Shown here one piece after another: positions 61,288 through 64,000 of a stretch of 64,000 nt of DNA. The position numbers were made by a program, and so were the translations under genes. The DNA comes from Neelides folsomi (lineage: Eukaryota; Arthropoda; Collembola; Neelipleona; Neelidae). How positions within the stretch are numbered: position 1 is the first letter of the stretch; each line of letters opens with the position of its first letter. The notes under the pieces are model-generated. The model was given only the letters and a program-made list of their open reading frames with translations. It did no database searches and was not told the DNA's origin. The stretch is from contig JAQGBZ010000192.1 in NCBI GenBank assembly GCA_034687125.1, positions 56,321 through 120,320 of the forward strand, written 5' to 3'.

Positions 61288-61587
61288 GGAAGTCCACTTA
61301 TCCATACGTAGATACAGATCTGTGCATCCTTAGATAGAATGTATTTAAGTAGGTACAATAGAATTATAATAGAACAAATAAATGTCGAAAGTTAAGTAAG
61401 ATTAATTAAGATTCTTAATTGTTTACTATACAGACTCCACATTCCTGGTAAGTAAATTAAAATAATGTAAAGGTTAAATTACCTAGAAGGAATGTGTGTA
61501 TACAAAATGCATTCTCTGGCCCGACAAAGTAATTTTGCAGCATCAACAAAACCACGTGGTGAATGTCTTTTAAATAATTTTAAACTA

Positions 61588-61757
61588 GGGCTAATCCACG
61601 GTGAATATAAAATGTGAATAGCGAGAAACTCTTGAGGTTCTCTCAATATGCCCCATAAGTCATATACTTGTAACACGCGTTTATGACTTTGGGGCATAAT
61701 GAGGGAACCTCAAGGATTTCTCACTGTTTATATTTTACATTCACCGTGGATTAGCCC
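61588..61757. repeat. 170-bp near-palindrome (foldback element)
   Basis: Two arms of about 76 bases, starting GGGCTAATCCACGGTGAAT on each strand, flank a loop of about 17 bases near 61665-61681. The arms match with about a dozen mismatches and small gaps. A transcript would form a long hairpin. No clear target duplication is visible. It could be a foldback MITE or a hairpin RNA locus; the open frame across it (61479-61697, - strand) is considered spurious. Confidence 0.85.
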
Positions 61758-63693
61758 ATTATTAATTCCATCATTGTCATTACATAATTAAAATAATTAC
61801 ATCACTGGATGTTGACATGTCAATTTTACTGGCAATTGGAATTATTTAAAAAGACATACGACCCGGGGTTCATTTTGGCATACATAATTACAATTCTATT
61901 CTATTTATCATAACTAATATTAATAATTAAGTTCCGAGCATTTGAAAAACTTTAAGTAGTAGCAATAAGGATTATAAAGTAAATATAAAATATATAAAAT
62001 AATATGTACAATAGTAGATACAAACAATTCTATGCAACTTTAAGCGTGCCTATCACTTTCTACAATTTTTTAAACTCCAAAAATTGTCCTGAATTTATTA
62101 AAACACAGGCCAATTGTAGTCGAATGGAAATAACCACAACGCCTTTTATAAAAGCGTATCAAGGAATGAAATTTCTTAACTAAAATCAATTTGTTTTATC
62201 AAACAATTGATTAAAGATTAATTAAATATGCTATAAGATAAATACTAAAAAAACTAATTTCCTACCTTAATAAGTTTTATGTAAATAATCTTAATAATAA
62301 TGTCTATTCTAATATTGTAAGTATAATCATATAAAAGGAAGAATACAATATATTCATTATATTCTAAATAAAGTAGGATATATTTAAAACAAGAGCTGAA
62401 GAGATATAAAACTAATTTAATAGTTCAGTGTTCATATTCTCTCCCAAAATGAAATTAAATAAAAAATAACTCTTTAATAATCACTTGAATATTCAATACT
62501 CATTCATACACATAATTAATTATTTTAATTGCCTATTCATAAGTCGCGTTGTTAAAAATGTTTTTGATTTCGGTCTATAGTAAAGAGTTAACTAACAGTT
62601 AACTATTAATGTAGTTTTTCATATCATAGTGAACGTCTTATGGATAATTTAAGATTTGTTTTTATATAAATTGCACAAAGGTTGTATTTGAGAAATTGTA
62701 AGAGCTGTATACAAATTATTGAAATAAATAAAACATGTAAGCATCTGAGGCATGTGTATCAAGAGATTTACATAAAATATAATTGTAATATCTGATACAT
62801 AGCCTACATGGTTTAATAGCTGTTCTAATATTACAGAATCTGGAAAAATCTTTTAAAGGTTGACTCAACATACACAGATATACAGATAAATATTAAGTAG
62901 ATTGGTAAAAATGGTCAAACTAATTGTTTACTAATATAAACAGATACACTAAAAGTATAATTATATTTAAGTATGGTATATAGTACACATGTATATTTGT
63001 GAATAGATTAATTCATTATAAAATATACATGATTTAAAAACAAGTGAAAAATATTTTAGAGTGATTGCAAGTTACAGTATTGAAAATTCGTTTAGAATAA
63101 AATAGGCCCACAACAATCTTACTTTGAGTAGATGCATGCGGAATTAAAATAAATGTAAGTTCAGCGTTCAAGAAAGTATAAAATAGATAAAATTCAAGAA
63201 AAATTAATTAACGCAAACCTATCAAGGTTAAAAACAAATTTAAAATACTATTAGCCGCTTGAAAAATTCGTGAAAATTTGAATATTAGCAGAGTATTGTA
63301 ATTAATATTTAAATAAATTGCAAAAAGTAAAAATAATAAAAATAAGATTTTATAAAAAAATAATTAGGTAATATCGAAATGACTCTTTAGCTATGACATA
63401 GTAAATAATAAAATTAAGGTTTAGATTAAAATTCTTATTAACCTTAACAATAATTTAAAATATTTATAACCTCGACAAAAATCTCAAAAAAGAGAAATAT
63501 TTTTAAAAAAATCCTAATTATTGGATGAGTAAATTCTTATACGGGAAAAATGTTTAAGTTCAAAATTGCACCGAAGAAATAAAAAAAACTCTGGATAGTG
63601 GTGACTAATTAGAGTTCATTATTGTGTTAAATCTTAATACAAATATTTGGCATCAAGAATGGTCACAGTGGTAAAAAGGCCGAGAGAGATTCC
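61758..63693. other. AT-rich intergenic DNA
   Basis: About 1.9 kb, very AT-rich, with no recognised exon, RNA gene or repeat. The right end may include the 3' UTR of the gene whose last exon is at 63694-63822. Confidence 0.5.
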
Positions 63694-63822
63694 TTAAATG
63701 AGGAAAGTCATAACGGCCCAAAGCAAAAGGATTGAAGAAAGATTGTGGGAGATTCCTGAGCACTCAAGCGAATCCTTAGGATATTCCTCAACCTCGTAGC
63801 TCGACGTCACTCCGTTGCAGTC
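63694..63822 (-). CDS. Terminal exon of a probable GPI-anchored Ly6-type protein (partial)
   Basis: A clean acceptor (GATTACAG) precedes 63822 and an open frame of 42 codons ends at TAA 63694-63696. The exon begins DCNG, which resembles the closing Cys-Asn of a Ly6/uPAR or quiver-like three-finger domain. A polar stretch with small residues (SGIS) follows, and it ends in the hydrophobic tail SSILLLWAVMTFLI, the form of a GPI-anchor signal. Arthropod genes such as quiver/sleepless have this layout. Upstream exons are beyond the window or not recognised, so the domain call is an inference from the last 42 residues. Confidence 0.55.
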   Translation of the reverse strand, partial: DCNGVTSSYEVEEYPKDSLECSGISHNLSSILLLWAVMTFLI

Positions 63823-64000
63823 CTGTAATCAAAAAAACACATTTTAATAAGTATATTGAATAAGTAATATAAGCCCCTGTCCAACTAGCAAGTGCCCAGA
63901 TAGCTCAGATGTCCAGAAAACATAAGAGATTCTCATTTCCCCTCGATTTATCAATACTCACATAAAAGATATCACAATTGATTTAGGTTTTTTGTGTCTA
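63823..64000. other. Probable intron at window edge
   Basis: Sequence upstream of the terminal exon on the minus strand. A donor-like ATGTGAGTATT lies near 63950, but the frame leading to it contains a stop and has no acceptor, so no further exon is called. Confidence 0.3.

Noticed and set aside
61479-61697. 72-codon minus-strand open frame
   Set aside because: It lies across the arm and loop of the 170-bp near-palindrome and has no homologue or splice signal.

Overview
The window is animal genomic DNA, most likely from an arthropod. Genes are split by GT-AG introns, intergenic DNA is very AT-rich, and there are no operons or Shine-Dalgarno signals. The arthropod call rests mainly on two gooseberry/pairberry-type Pax3/7 proteins whose homeodomains end RRARLRKQ, as in fly gooseberry, where vertebrate Pax3/7 has RRARWRK. 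I cannot name the order. Ten complete gene models were built by reading exons and joining them in phase. Every model starts with ATG, ends with a stop and keeps one frame throughout. UTRs and promoters are not resolved.

Layout. 1-10 kb is gene-dense: a possible terminal exon (327-428 +), TLCD3A-like (2134-3718 +), SNRPD3 (4075-4654 -) and TTLL2-like tubulin glutamylase (5756-9812 -). 10-39 kb is a developmental locus holding only two tandem Pax3/7 genes (17346-22946 - and 31927-37496 -), spread among AT-rich DNA and GC-richer non-coding islands. 39-60 kb is again dense: IGBP1/Tap42 (39293-40748 -), LAMTOR1 (41751-42521 -), PRODH2-like (43668-46019 +), PRODH1/slgA (48104-52127 -), TVP23 (52716-53863 +) and KLHL18 (54567-60091 -). 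60-64 kb is AT-rich with two structured repeats and the last exon of a probable GPI-anchored Ly6-type protein (63694-63822 -).

The most interesting system is the Pax3/7 duplication. Both copies have seven exons with matching phases, identical first 19 residues and a shared C-terminal FYSWY. Downstream of each gene the same two non-coding elements occur in the same order and orientation (A: 14863-14972 and 28275-28384; B: 15213-15328 and 30171-30310). This looks like one ancestral gene-plus-enhancer unit duplicated in tandem, with both enhancers kept. A 197-bp stretch of the paired-box exon is identical in the two genes at every base, while the homeodomain exon differs at about 38 of 200 bases. 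That pattern points to recent gene conversion confined to the paired box.

The other genes are housekeeping or general cell-biology functions: sphingolipid-type membrane protein, spliceosome, tubulin glutamylation, PP2A/TOR, Ragulator-mTORC1, proline and hydroxyproline catabolism, Golgi trafficking and a CUL3 ubiquitin ligase adaptor. They are adjacent but need not act together. IGBP1 and LAMTOR1 are both linked to TOR signalling, and the two proline dehydrogenase relatives lie tail to tail.
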